Positions 1 through 8,777 of a stretch of DNA of 51,936 nt are shown here, one piece after another. The translations under genes and the position numbers were made by a program. Origin of the DNA: an uncultured Prevotellaceae bacterium. Its GTDB lineage: Bacteria; Bacteroidota; Bacteroidia; Bacteroidales; Bacteroidaceae. Position 1 is the first letter of the stretch. Each line of letters starts with the position of its first letter. The stretch covers positions 1 to 51,936 of the forward strand of contig CACXUV010000004.1 of assembly GCA_902770845.1 (NCBI GenBank), read 5' to 3'. The notes beneath the pieces were generated by a model. It was not told the origin of the DNA. It worked only from the letters and a program-made list of their open reading frames with translations, and searched no databases.

Positions 1-62
1 ATGAGCAGTCCGAATATATATATATGCTTTTTCATGTTTGCGTTCTGTTTGTTTTGTAGTGA
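1..62. other. Non-coding left edge downstream of susE-like gene
   Basis: This short stretch follows the stop codon of the leftward susE-like gene. It holds a run of TA dinucleotides (about 14-25) and no gene. In Sus-type loci a surface amylase of the SusG type often comes next in this direction, but nothing of it lies inside the window. Confidence 0.5.
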
Positions 63-1268
63 TTACTTAATCTCACCCGTATTGGCATCGAAGTTCACGT
101 AGAGTTTCTGACCGTTCTGCAAGCCAGTGGCATAGTCGCTGGTGGCCTCAGACCATGAGTTCTGAATGTCGGTGGTGCGATAGAGCAGGTTGCCTGTGCT
201 CTGAACGGTGAACTCGGTGCGCCACCAGTCGATGCTGCCTACCTTGACATAGGCACGCAACTCGCCGTCGCGGGCTACGCTGAAGGCCGGCGACTCCCAC
301 AGGCCGTCCTTGCTGGTGGGAGCAGTCATTTCCCAGGCAGGATCACTGTCGTTCCATTTATCGCCACACACCTGGCCAATAACGAAAGCACGTGCAGGCT
401 CAATGTTCAACGTGTAGTCAATGGCCTTGCCGTTGATCTTCGATGTGATGTGAACCACATACCAGCCGCCGTTGGTCAGGCCAATGTTGTGGTTGTCGCC
501 ATCCACGTCGGCCACACCGGCACCGGCATTGTCGTTCACGGCAACAAAGCCCTGATAGCCACGCCAGTCGTTCTCGTAGGTGCCCCACTTGAACTGAGCC
601 GAACCGTCGTTGTAGATGACCGTATAGAACTCACCGTCGAGTCCGTAGACAGGAGCCATGGGCTTCCAAGTGCTCCAGGCTGTGCCCACGCAAGAACCCA
701 CAACATAGAGCTGGGTGGGCAGCGTGATGGCAGGTGCCTGATAGCTGGCCAGCACACTGGGCAGCATGACGGAGTTCGACACGCGTTCGCCATAATACGT
801 CTGGCTGCTGTTGCCACCACGAACGTAGGAGCGAATGCGCATATAGAGTGGCATGGCTGCGGTGGGGGCTTCATCGTTGTGGGCAGCCTTGTAGAGTTCC
901 ACCATGGCATCGTTGATTTCGGATGCATCGACCGTCATGCGGGCTGTGGTGTAAGTAGACGTGAGTTCCTGGAAGTTAATGGCTTCGTCGGTGTTGGTCC
1001 AAATGTCGTTGAGCGACACCTGCACGGCATAGGTGGTGGCCAGGGGCACGTCCTGGCTGTAGGCAGGCTGACTGGTGGTGAGCACGATGCCCTCAGAGTT
1101 GGCCAGGTCGTAGGTGTTGTTGACAGCATTGGCGGGGTTGTTGAGCACCAGTTCGCCCTCATTGGGATGGAAAACAGGATTGCTGTCGGTATCGGTTTCG
1201 CACGAAACGAGTGCCAATGGGGCAACAAGTGTGCAGAGAACCAATAGTTTGTTGATATATTTTCTCAT
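63..1268 (-). CDS. SusE/SusF-like starch-binding outer-membrane lipoprotein
   Basis: A surface lipoprotein of 401 aa, close in size to B. thetaiotaomicron SusE. The signal peptide ends in a lipobox (VSC, Cys at about residue 23). The N-terminal part, to about residue 180, looks like the Ig-like SusE N-domain. Two C-terminal beta-sandwich modules follow, one from about LYVVGSCVG and one from about AFVIGQVCG. Both are Trp-rich (WSTWKPM, FKWGTYENDWRGY, WWRTEF), as in the starch-binding modules of SusE/SusF. It probably holds alpha-glucan at the cell surface for the SusC/D pair. It is the third gene of the susC-susD-susE order, only 27 bp from the susD stop, so it is almost certainly co-transcribed. 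The family is clear; the exact glucan is inferred. Confidence 0.85.
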   Translation of the reverse strand: MRKYINKLLVLCTLVAPLALVSCETDTDSNPVFHPNEGELVLNNPANAVNNTYDLANSEGIVLTTSQPAYSQDVPLATTYAVQVSLNDIWTNTDEAINFQELTSTYTTARMTVDASEINDAMVELYKAAHNDEAPTAAMPLYMRIRSYVRGGNSSQTYYGERVSNSVMLPSVLASYQAPAITLPTQLYVVGSCVGTAWSTWKPMAPVYGLDGEFYTVIYNDGSAQFKWGTYENDWRGYQGFVAVNDNAGAGVADVDGDNHNIGLTNGGWYVVHITSKINGKAIDYTLNIEPARAFVIGQVCGDKWNDSDPAWEMTAPTSKDGLWESPAFSVARDGELRAYVKVGSIDWWRTEFTVQSTGNLLYRTTDIQNSWSEATSDYATGLQNGQKLYVNFDANTGEIK

Positions 1269-1295
1269 AATAGTTGCAATGTTTAGCTTGTTCTG

Positions 1296-3014
1296 TTATT
1301 CGTTGATATAACCAGGGTTCTGATGCAGATTGGTGTTGTTCTGCAGATCAGTGGTAGGAATGGGGAATAGATTGAACCTCGAATCAACGGTGGTTCCGTT
1401 TTCGACACCGCCCTTCCAGTCCCAGAGATAGTTGCGCGTGGTGTAGCAGTTGAAACGCACCAGATCGCAGCGACGGCGACCTTCGGTGTAGAATTCACGG
1501 CACCATTCGTCGAGCATGATGCGCTCGGTGAGGTCGTTGATAGGAGTGGCGTGGGCACGACTGCGGATGGTGCTGTTCAACAGGTCCTTAGCTCCAGGAG
1601 CATCGCCCGTGCGAAGCAGGCACTCTGCCTTGATCATGAAAGCCTCGGCATAGCGCAACAGGGGCACGTCGACGTCGGGGAATTCAGTGCCATGTACGGC
1701 AGCACCGTCGATGCGGTGGTTGTTCCACTTCACAATGCTCATACCATCGAAGAAGGAAGTAATCTTGTCGGTCTTGCGCTTGCGCAGCTTGTCGCCACCT
1801 TCGCCGCCATAGAACAGAGCGCGGTCGTCGCCAGCTGCTGCCTGAATGCCGTCCTTGTCACTCTTGTTGTAGGCGTCGGCCTGCTTGATTTCGTCTTCGC
1901 TGGCTGCCTCATGGGCTTCTTCATCCTCCTCGCCGGGCATGAGCATCTTTCCTTTTTTAGTGAAGAGCGTGCGAGTCGTGGTGAGCGGACAGTCTTCAAT
2001 GTTGGGGAAGAACTGTTCAATCAAGGCACCACGGGCAAAGTTGCACGACCAGCCATTGGTGGTTCCCATGTCGGGCATGCCAGGGGTGCGCATAGAACTA
2101 ACCAGGTAGTTGGCAGCCGAGTAGCACTGCGTCTTGGCACCATCCTGACGAATGGGGAAGATAATTTCCTGCATGGCTTCCGGGTTTTCGTCGTTGTCGG
2201 CCATGAACAGCTGCTCATAGCCAGTGTAGCCGTTCTTCTCGTTGGTGGCCAGGGCATACTTGCCCGAGTTGATCAGCGCATCTACCTTTGCCATGGCTCC
2301 TTCGTAGTCGGCCTTGGCTCCATAGACAGGGGCGTTGAGCAGCAAACGGGCATGCAGCAGATAGGCTGCGCCGGCATCGGCACGACCAAAGCCTGCGGGG
2401 TTGTTGAAGGTGCCAATGGGCTGCATCACCTTTTCCAGATCGGTCAGCTCTGAGTCGAGCCATGCAAAGAGATCGGCCCCCACTTTCTCTTCAGGTGTTG
2501 CTTTCAGGTCGTTGTCAATCTTGAAGGGAGCACGGCCAAAGAGGTCGAGATAGTACCAGTAGTGCAAGGCACGGAGGAAACGCACCTCGTTGCGATAGTC
2601 GTCGTTGGTGGCAGTGGCAATGTACTGGTTGAAAAGAGTGATGTCATAGCCCAGGCGGGTGTAGCACCAGTTGACACGGGTGGTAGACGCATCCCACGAC
2701 ATGGCAGTGAACTCAGGTATACCGTCGTCGGTCTGCCAGGCCCAGATAAGCTCGTCGGTGGCCAGTTCCTCACAATTGAAAGTGACGCGGTAGAAGCCCG
2801 ACTCGCCCTCGTTCAGGCTCAGGTCGCCTTTGCCCGAAGGACCTTCCTGTCCTGTCAGGCCCAGCACGCTGTAGCACTTGGCAATGAAGGGCATTTCCTC
2901 AGTCGAAGCAGACGACTGCGGATCAATGGATGAAATATTCAGTTCGTCAGCGCAAGAGGTGAATCCTGCAACCAGCAGTGCGGCAATGGCTGACTTAAAA
3001 AACGTATGTCTCAT
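1296..3014 (-). CDS. RagB/SusD-family nutrient-binding lipoprotein
   Basis: A 572-aa SusD-type lipoprotein with a lipobox (FTSC, Cys near residue 21). The helical TPR-like core shows typical SusD patches: EVRFLRALHYWYYLDLFGRA in the N-half, RADAGAAYLLHARLLLNAPV in the middle, and PLLRYAEAFMIKAECLLRTG followed by DEWCREFYTEGRRRCDLVRF near the C-terminus. SusD proteins sit as a lid on their SusC barrel and capture oligosaccharides. It lies 37 bp downstream of susC in the same direction, so the two very likely form one complex. An acidic insertion (PGEEDEEAHEAASEDE) around residues 360-375 is probably a surface loop. Confidence 0.93.
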   Translation of the reverse strand: MRHTFFKSAIAALLVAGFTSCADELNISSIDPQSSASTEEMPFIAKCYSVLGLTGQEGPSGKGDLSLNEGESGFYRVTFNCEELATDELIWAWQTDDGIPEFTAMSWDASTTRVNWCYTRLGYDITLFNQYIATATNDDYRNEVRFLRALHYWYYLDLFGRAPFKIDNDLKATPEEKVGADLFAWLDSELTDLEKVMQPIGTFNNPAGFGRADAGAAYLLHARLLLNAPVYGAKADYEGAMAKVDALINSGKYALATNEKNGYTGYEQLFMADNDENPEAMQEIIFPIRQDGAKTQCYSAANYLVSSMRTPGMPDMGTTNGWSCNFARGALIEQFFPNIEDCPLTTTRTLFTKKGKMLMPGEEDEEAHEAASEDEIKQADAYNKSDKDGIQAAAGDDRALFYGGEGGDKLRKRKTDKITSFFDGMSIVKWNNHRIDGAAVHGTEFPDVDVPLLRYAEAFMIKAECLLRTGDAPGAKDLLNSTIRSRAHATPINDLTERIMLDEWCREFYTEGRRRCDLVRFNCYTTRNYLWDWKGGVENGTTVDSRFNLFPIPTTDLQNNTNLHQNPGYINE

Positions 3015-3051
3015 TGTTGTATGTTTTCTTAGTTGAAATATGATGACAAGA

Positions 3052-6000
3052 TTAGAAGTTCAAGTTCAGGCCAACCTGCACACTGAAGGGACGTGGATAG
3101 GGGTTCTTGTCGATACCGCCAGCCACTTCAGGATCCAGACCGTCGTACTTGGTAATGATGAATGGATTCTGTGCCGTAGCATAGATGCGGCCATCCAGGT
3201 AGCTCTTGCCATTGTGGCTGAACAGAGCGGGGAAGGTGTAACCCAGCGTGATGTTAGTGCAGCGCAGGAAGCTGGCATTGCGCACGAAGTAGTCGCTCAG
3301 CCAGTAGTTTGAGCCGCCAAGACCCGTGAAGCCCAGTTTCACCGACTCAGGATTGGTGTTGGAGGGCGTTCCGTTGGGGTTCAGGCCCGAGGCGCTGATC
3401 GAAGCATAGTTCGACAGGTTGTCATAATACACGTAGTTGTTCAGGCTGGCACGCAGCGAGAAACTCAGATCCCATGCCTTGTAGATGAACTTCGAGGTAA
3501 GACCCATGAACACATCGGCTGCCGGTTTCTTGTAAATGTAGCGGTCGGCCTCGTTGATGATGCCGTCGGCATTGCGGTCAACATACACACCTTCAATGGG
3601 CTTGCCAGCCTCATCGTAGACCTGCTGGTAAACGAAATAGGAAGCTGCGGGGTAGCCCACCTTGTGCACCTGGACCGTGGTGCCCAGGCCACGCGAAATG
3701 GTAGTGCCCGTGGGAACATAGTAGCTGTCGTCGTCGGCACCGTTCAGCTCGGTGATTTCGTTCTTGTTATAAGAAACATTGTAAGAGAGGTCCCACATGA
3801 AGTCCTTGGTCACAACGGGCTTCACTCCCAGTGTCAGCTCTGCACCGTAGTTCTTCATCGAACCAATGTTGGTCATTACCTGTTCGCCCAACGACTGCAT
3901 CACCGTGGTGCGCACATTGTTGAGCAGGTCGGTGGTCTTGCGATAGTAGGCATCGACGCTCAGCGTGAAGCGATTGTTCAGGAAGCCAAAGTCGAGTCCG
4001 GCATTCCAAGTGGTAGTCTTCTCCCAAGTCAGGTCGGGATTGGACACGCTGGGACGTGTAGTATAATAATAGGTGTCGCCAAGGGGGTACATGGAACGGT
4101 CGTTGGAAATGGTGTAGACCGACGTGTAGAGGAACTCGCTGATGCCACCCTGCTGACCGGTCTTACCCCAGCCCAGGCGCAGCTTGAACTCGTTCCACCA
4201 AGTAAGGTTTTTCATGAAAGGCTCATCGTTGATCTTCCATGCCAAAGCCACAGAAGGGAAGTAGCCCCACTTCTTGCCCTTGGCAAAGCGCGAAGAACCG
4301 TCGGCACGCATGGTGGCAGTGAGCATGTAGCGGTCGAGCAGCGTGTAGTTCAAGCGGCCGAAGTAGGACACCAGCGAACTGTGGGTGGCCCACTCGGTCT
4401 GCGAGCGCAGGGCCTGGGTGGTGGTATAGATGGCACCCGTGTTCAGGTCCTTACCGCTACCGAAGTTGTAGCCATTGCTGTGGTAGTGACTCTGCTCGGC
4501 ACCAGCCATGACGTCGATGAAATGTGCGCCAAACTCTTTCATGTACTGTGCGTAGATGTTGCCCACGATGCTGTACTTGTAGCTACGTGTTTCTTTCTCA
4601 TAGCCATAATAAGGATTGCCATAAGAATAGGGGCTGTTGCTGTCGAACTGCTTCGCCTCGGTGTACTGTGCACCCAGGTTGCCGTGGATGTGCAGATCCT
4701 CAAAACCATGAATCTTATAGTCCACCTCGGCATTGCCACTCCAGTCACTCGAATGAGCCAAGATGGAGTTCTGTTCCAGATAGGCCAATGGGTTCTGCGT
4801 GACATTCTCCTTGCGCAGACGAGTCCATGTGCCCAGTGTGCCTGACACAATGGTCTGATAGTAGCCGTCGGTATAGGCTGCATCAGGATCGGCGGGATCG
4901 AAATAGACCGGACGCGTGGGATCCATCGACAGGGCGCTGCCAATGGCTGCACCGGCATCGACATAGCTGTCTTTCTCGAACATGTACTTGGCCGTGATAT
5001 TGAAGTTCAGGTGCTCATTGAGCAGCGACGGAGCCAGATTGATGCTACCCGTGGCACGGTTCATCCATGAGGTCTTCACGATACCGTCGTCGCTCAGATA
5101 GCCTGCACTGATGCGGTAAGGCATGTGCTTCAGTCCGCCAGCGATGCTCACATTATGGCTGGTGCTCACCGAAGTGCGGAAAATCTGGTCTTGCCAATCG
5201 GTGTTGGCAGTGCCCAGCGTGGTGGCGTCAAGCCCATCGACTCTGCCCCAAAGAGCACGGTATTCGTCACCCGAAAGAGCGTCGTAGCGTTTCTGCGTGT
5301 GAGAAATGGTCACGTTGCCGTTGTAGACCACCTTGGGAGCCTGTCCGCCCTTGCCTTTCTTGGTGGTAATGATAATCACACCGTTACTGGCACGGCTACC
5401 GTAAATGGCGGTGGCAGAAGCATCCTTCAGCACGGTGAAGGTCTCGATGTCGTTCGGGTTGATGTTGGCCAGCGGATTGCTCATGCCCTTCACCGTACCA
5501 CCGTCAATAATGAGACCGTCGATTACATAGAGAGGATCATTGGTTGCATTGAGCGACGAGCCGCCACGAATGCGAATCTGTGCGCCAGCACCGGGAGCAC
5601 CACCAGCGGTGATCACGTCGACACCGGCCACCTTGCCCACCAGCATGTCCGACGGGTTGTTGGTGATACCTTTCGACAATTCATCGGGCTTGATGGCAGT
5701 GACGCTACCCGTGAGATCGCTTTTCTTGGCACGACCGTAACCAATGACGACCACGTTTTCAAGCGTCTGTGCGTCTTCCTGCAGCGTAATTACCACGCTG
5801 GCAGCAGCCTTTACCGTGGCAGTCTGGTAGCCCATGTAGCTCACCTGCACGTCGGCCCCCTGAGCTGCCTTCACGGTGAAGTTACCATCAAAATCGCTCA
5901 CCGCAGCCTCCTGGGTTCCCAGAACGCGCACGGTAGCGCCAATGATAGCTTCGCCTGTAGCATCTTTCACATGTCCTTTCACAGTAATCTGTGCAAAGGC

Positions 6001-6075
6001 ACCCAATGTCAGGAACAAGCCCACGACAAGGGCCCACATCCTGACAGGAATTCTAATGTTTACCTGCTTCATCAT
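3052..6075 (-). CDS. SusC/RagA-family TonB-linked outer-membrane transporter
   Basis: A 1007-aa TonB-dependent importer. A signal peptide (about 1-29) is followed by a carboxypeptidase-regulatory-like beta-sandwich (about 30-110, VKGHVKDATGEAIIGATV), a plug domain (about 115-235, with PLYVIDGLI and LKDASATAIYGSRASNGVI) and a 22-strand barrel ending in a C-terminal Phe. It imports oligosaccharides across the outer membrane, energised by TonB, with SusD as the lid. It is first in the leftward susC-susD-susE transcript. The divergent LacI regulator and MFS sugar transporter, with the SusE-like protein, suggest maltodextrins as the substrate; that is inference. The start could be either of two adjacent Met codons. 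Confidence 0.95.
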   Translation of the reverse strand: MMKQVNIRIPVRMWALVVGLFLTLGAFAQITVKGHVKDATGEAIIGATVRVLGTQEAAVSDFDGNFTVKAAQGADVQVSYMGYQTATVKAAASVVITLQEDAQTLENVVVIGYGRAKKSDLTGSVTAIKPDELSKGITNNPSDMLVGKVAGVDVITAGGAPGAGAQIRIRGGSSLNATNDPLYVIDGLIIDGGTVKGMSNPLANINPNDIETFTVLKDASATAIYGSRASNGVIIITTKKGKGGQAPKVVYNGNVTISHTQKRYDALSGDEYRALWGRVDGLDATTLGTANTDWQDQIFRTSVSTSHNVSIAGGLKHMPYRISAGYLSDDGIVKTSWMNRATGSINLAPSLLNEHLNFNITAKYMFEKDSYVDAGAAIGSALSMDPTRPVYFDPADPDAAYTDGYYQTIVSGTLGTWTRLRKENVTQNPLAYLEQNSILAHSSDWSGNAEVDYKIHGFEDLHIHGNLGAQYTEAKQFDSNSPYSYGNPYYGYEKETRSYKYSIVGNIYAQYMKEFGAHFIDVMAGAEQSHYHSNGYNFGSGKDLNTGAIYTTTQALRSQTEWATHSSLVSYFGRLNYTLLDRYMLTATMRADGSSRFAKGKKWGYFPSVALAWKINDEPFMKNLTWWNEFKLRLGWGKTGQQGGISEFLYTSVYTISNDRSMYPLGDTYYYTTRPSVSNPDLTWEKTTTWNAGLDFGFLNNRFTLSVDAYYRKTTDLLNNVRTTVMQSLGEQVMTNIGSMKNYGAELTLGVKPVVTKDFMWDLSYNVSYNKNEITELNGADDDSYYVPTGTTISRGLGTTVQVHKVGYPAASYFVYQQVYDEAGKPIEGVYVDRNADGIINEADRYIYKKPAADVFMGLTSKFIYKAWDLSFSLRASLNNYVYYDNLSNYASISASGLNPNGTPSNTNPESVKLGFTGLGGSNYWLSDYFVRNASFLRCTNITLGYTFPALFSHNGKSYLDGRIYATAQNPFIITKYDGLDPEVAGGIDKNPYPRPFSVQVGLNLNF

Positions 6076-6171
6076 TACATTTTTAAATTAGAGTTAACTT
6101 TTTGTTAGTATGTATCTTCTTTTGTTTTCAGCATTGGTCGGTACATTCGCCATCACGGCAAATTGTGCATG

Positions 6172-6179
6172 CAAAGTTA
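6172..6179 (-). promoter_or_regulatory. -7 promoter element for susC operon
   Basis: The minus strand reads TAACTTTG, an exact match to the Bacteroidetes -7 consensus TAnnTTTG. It would give a leader of about 90 nt before the susC start. No good -33 TTG is seen about 20 bp upstream, which fits a promoter that needs an activator. Confidence 0.6.
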
Positions 6180-6232
6180 CTTTTCTTTCACACACGTTGC
6201 ACTTTTTTATGTATAAAAACGTTGTATATATA

Positions 6233-6250
6233 AATGCAAACGTTTGCATT
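6233..6250. promoter_or_regulatory. Likely LacI-family operator (18-bp perfect palindrome)
   Basis: The sequence AATGCAAACGTTTGCATT is a perfect palindrome with a central CG, the typical form of LacI/GalR-family operators. It sits between the divergent susC and lacI genes. Its edges lie 54 bp from the susC -7 box and 55 bp from the lacI -7 box, so it is almost exactly centred between the two promoters. That places it upstream of both -33 regions. Confidence 0.8.
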
Positions 6251-6304
6251 GCCTTGCACATAATTATAAATAAGGTATAGGATACGGTGCATAGAAGTTT
6301 TTTG

Positions 6305-6312
6305 TACTTTTG
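6305..6312 (+). promoter_or_regulatory. -7 promoter element for lacI-type regulator
   Basis: TACTTTTG matches TAnnTTTG and lies 31 bp before the chosen ATG of the regulator. No clear -33 TTG is visible. Confidence 0.5.
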
Positions 6313-6342
6313 CGACACCTAAAGCGAAGAAATACTTTCAAG

Positions 6343-7368
6343 ATGAAGGAAAACAGTACACTCACGATGAAAGACATTGCACGCGAACTGGGCATCTCGG
6401 TTGCCACGGTGTCGCGTGCGCTGAAGAACTCGCCCCGCATTTCGCAGCAACGACGGGAAATGATACAAGAGTATGCCCGCAACCACAACTTCACGCCCAA
6501 CATGCTGGCCGAGTCGTTGCGCCATTCCAAGGTGCAGCCCATGAAGGTGATTGGCGTCATCATTCCCGAGTTTGTGCACTACTATTTTTCAACCATTCTT
6601 CACGGCATCGAGGAAGAAGCCTCGGCCCGTGGCTACCACATCATGGTGGCACAAAGCGGCGAGCACTACGAGCGCGAAGTGCAGTTGTGCCAGTCGTTCT
6701 ACGAAAACAAGGTGTGCGGCATCATTGTGTCGCAAGCCAAAGACACGCAACGCTACGACCACTTCCAGCGGCTGATCGATGCCGGTGTGCCACTGGTGTT
6801 CTACGACCGCATTTGTACCGGCGTGAATGCCAGCCGAGTGGTGGTCGACGACTACATGGCCGCCTATCATGCCGTGACCCACCTCATCGAGACAGGTTGC
6901 CGACACATTGCGTTCTACGGTTCACAAATGAACATGGAGATTGCCAAGAACCGCTTCAATGGCTACAAGGATGCACTTCTGAAACACGGGTTGCCTTTCA
7001 GCCCGGAGCTGACACGCATCTGCGACAACCGCCACGATGCCGAAATGCTGACCCCCGACATGTTCGACGGCGACGTCTACCCCGATGCTTTCTTTGCCGT
7101 GAACGACGACACGGCCCTGGGCATTCTTTACACGGTGAAGCGCATGGGTCTGCGCGTGCCTGAAGACATCAGCATCTGCGGATTCACCAATGGTGTGCGC
7201 GCTGTGTCGTGCGACCCCATGCTCACCACCGTTGAGCAGCAGGGCACGAAGGTGGGCGAAGAGGCAGCCGACGTGCTCATTGGCCATGTGGAAGGCACCA
7301 TTCCGCTCGACCACGCCGAGAAGCGCATTGTGCGCACACGCCTGATTCTGAGAGGAACAACAAGATAA
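6343..7368 (+). CDS. LacI/GalR-family transcriptional regulator
   Basis: A 341-aa DNA-binding regulator. The N-terminal helix-turn-helix (about residues 9-35, MKDIARELGISVATVSRALK) and hinge helix (NMLAESLR, about 55-62) are followed by a periplasmic-binding-protein-like sensor domain (from IGVIIPEFVHYYFSTI). The ATG at 6343 is preferred because the HTH starts a few residues later. An in-frame TTG at 6310 lies at the -7 box and is unlikely to be the start. It reads away from susC and 13 bp ahead of a sugar transporter gene, so it most likely controls both through the palindrome at 6233-6250. By analogy with MalR-like regulators the effector may be maltose or a maltodextrin, but the sequence does not show this. 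Confidence 0.92.
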   Translation: MKENSTLTMKDIARELGISVATVSRALKNSPRISQQRREMIQEYARNHNFTPNMLAESLRHSKVQPMKVIGVIIPEFVHYYFSTILHGIEEEASARGYHIMVAQSGEHYEREVQLCQSFYENKVCGIIVSQAKDTQRYDHFQRLIDAGVPLVFYDRICTGVNASRVVVDDYMAAYHAVTHLIETGCRHIAFYGSQMNMEIAKNRFNGYKDALLKHGLPFSPELTRICDNRHDAEMLTPDMFDGDVYPDAFFAVNDDTALGILYTVKRMGLRVPEDISICGFTNGVRAVSCDPMLTTVEQQGTKVGEEAADVLIGHVEGTIPLDHAEKRIVRTRLILRGTTR

Positions 7369-7381
7369 AAAAAGAATAGCA

Positions 7382-8686
7382 ATGAAACAAAAACCCGACC
7401 TTTCCTTCTGGAAGCTATGGAACCTTAGCTTCGGATTTTTTGGAGTGCAAATAGCCTATGCACTTCAGAGTGCCAATATCTCGCGCATTTTCCGCACACT
7501 GGGTGCCGATCCTCACGACCTGAGTTTCTTCTGGATTCTGCCCCCGCTGATGGGCATTCTGGTGCAGCCCATCGTGGGAACGCTGAGCGACCGCACCTGG
7601 ACGCGCTTCGGCCGCCGCATTCCCTATCTGTTCATCGGAGCCATCGTGGCCGTGGCCGTGATGTGCCTGCTGCCCAATGCCGGCTCGTTGGGCCTGCAGC
7701 TGTCGGCTGTGATGATGTTCGGACTCATCATGCTCATGCTGCTCGACACCTCCATCAACATGGCCATGCAGCCTTTCAAGATGCTGGTGGGCGACATGGT
7801 GAACGAGCAGCAAAAGGGCAAGGCTTACAGCATCCAGTCGTTTCTGTGCAACGCCGGATCGGTGGCAGGCTATCTGTTTCCTTTCCTGTTTGCTGCCATT
7901 GGTCTGAGCAACGTGGCTCCTGAGGGCATTGTGCCCGACACCGTGGTGTGGTCGTTCTACGTGGGCGCTGCCATTCTCATCCTGTGTGTTGTCTACACCA
8001 CCATGAAGGTGAAGGAATGGCCGCCCCAGGAATACAAGGAATACAACCCCGTGGCCGACGCAAAAGAAGACAGTGCCAACTGGTTCGTGCTGCTCAAGAA
8101 TGCTCCCTCAGCCTTCTGGCGCGTGGGACTGGTTCAGTTCTTCTGCTGGGCCGCTTTCCTCTACATGTGGACTTATGTGGTCGATGCCGTGTCGCTCACC
8201 GTGTGGGACACCGCCGACTCGAAGACCGAAGCCTATCAGACGGCCGGCAACTGGACGGGCGTGCTCTATGCCCTGCAGGCTGTGAGTGCTGTGGTGTGGG
8301 CCACCATCATTCCCCGTTTCAAGTCCATGAAGCAAGCCTACTCCGTGAGCCTCGTCCTGGGAGCCCTGGGCTTTGCACTCATCCCGTTCTGCCCCAACCA
8401 ATATCTGCAAATCGTGCCGTTCGTGCTCATTGGCTGTGCGTGGGCAGCCATGCTGGCCTGTCCCTTCACGCTGGTCACCAACGCCCTGCAAGGCTATGGC
8501 CACATGGGTGCCTATCTGGGCCTGTTCAACGGCACCATCTGTGTTCCGCAAATTGTGGCAGCCCTGCTGGGTGGTGTGCTGCTGTCGCTGGTGGGCCATA
8601 ACCAGGCCAACATGATGTTCGTATCGGGTGTTTTCCTGTGCATCGGAGCAGTGTGCGTCGCAGGCATCAGGACCACAACGAAATAG
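7382..8686 (+). CDS. MFS sugar transporter, SLC45/GPH-like (probable maltose/maltooligosaccharide permease)
   Basis: A 434-aa inner-membrane protein with about 12 hydrophobic segments. The N-terminus (FWKLWNLSFGFFGVQIAYAL) and the loop LSDRTWTRFGRRIPYLFIGA resemble plant sucrose/SLC45-type and GPH-like sugar porters, which are common next to Bacteroidota alpha-glucan loci. It probably takes sugar released in the periplasm into the cytoplasm. It follows the LacI gene by 13 bp and should share its transcript. The substrate is inferred from context only. Confidence 0.88.
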   Translation: MKQKPDLSFWKLWNLSFGFFGVQIAYALQSANISRIFRTLGADPHDLSFFWILPPLMGILVQPIVGTLSDRTWTRFGRRIPYLFIGAIVAVAVMCLLPNAGSLGLQLSAVMMFGLIMLMLLDTSINMAMQPFKMLVGDMVNEQQKGKAYSIQSFLCNAGSVAGYLFPFLFAAIGLSNVAPEGIVPDTVVWSFYVGAAILILCVVYTTMKVKEWPPQEYKEYNPVADAKEDSANWFVLLKNAPSAFWRVGLVQFFCWAAFLYMWTYVVDAVSLTVWDTADSKTEAYQTAGNWTGVLYALQAVSAVVWATIIPRFKSMKQAYSVSLVLGALGFALIPFCPNQYLQIVPFVLIGCAWAAMLACPFTLVTNALQGYGHMGAYLGLFNGTICVPQIVAALLGGVLLSLVGHNQANMMFVSGVFLCIGAVCVAGIRTTTK

Positions 8687-8745
8687 GCAAAGCCTCAAAA
8701 GCTATTAAAAAACGTAAAAACTACCCCATTTACAAGAGTTTTGGC

Positions 8746-8753
8746 TAATTTTG
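8746..8753 (+). promoter_or_regulatory. -7 promoter element for GH3 operon
   Basis: TAATTTTG matches TAnnTTTG, 24 bp before the ATG at 8778. It suggests that the GH3-Ig-DUF3108 genes form their own transcription unit. Confidence 0.6.
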
Positions 8754-8777
8754 CACCCAATTTCAGAAACTACAGCA

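Noticed and set aside
450-1247. Long open frames antisense to the susE-like and many other genes.
   Set aside because: High GC content at third positions makes long antisense frames common here. Each is fully covered by a well-supported gene on the other strand.
6191-6230. Two further ACGTT-centred sites near 6196 and 6221 as extra LacI operators.
   Set aside because: Their arms stop pairing after two or three bases, so they are not convincing beside the perfect 18-bp palindrome.
6310-6342. A longer start (TTG) for the LacI-type regulator.
   Set aside because: It lies in the -7 box and would add 11 residues ahead of the normal LacI N-terminus.
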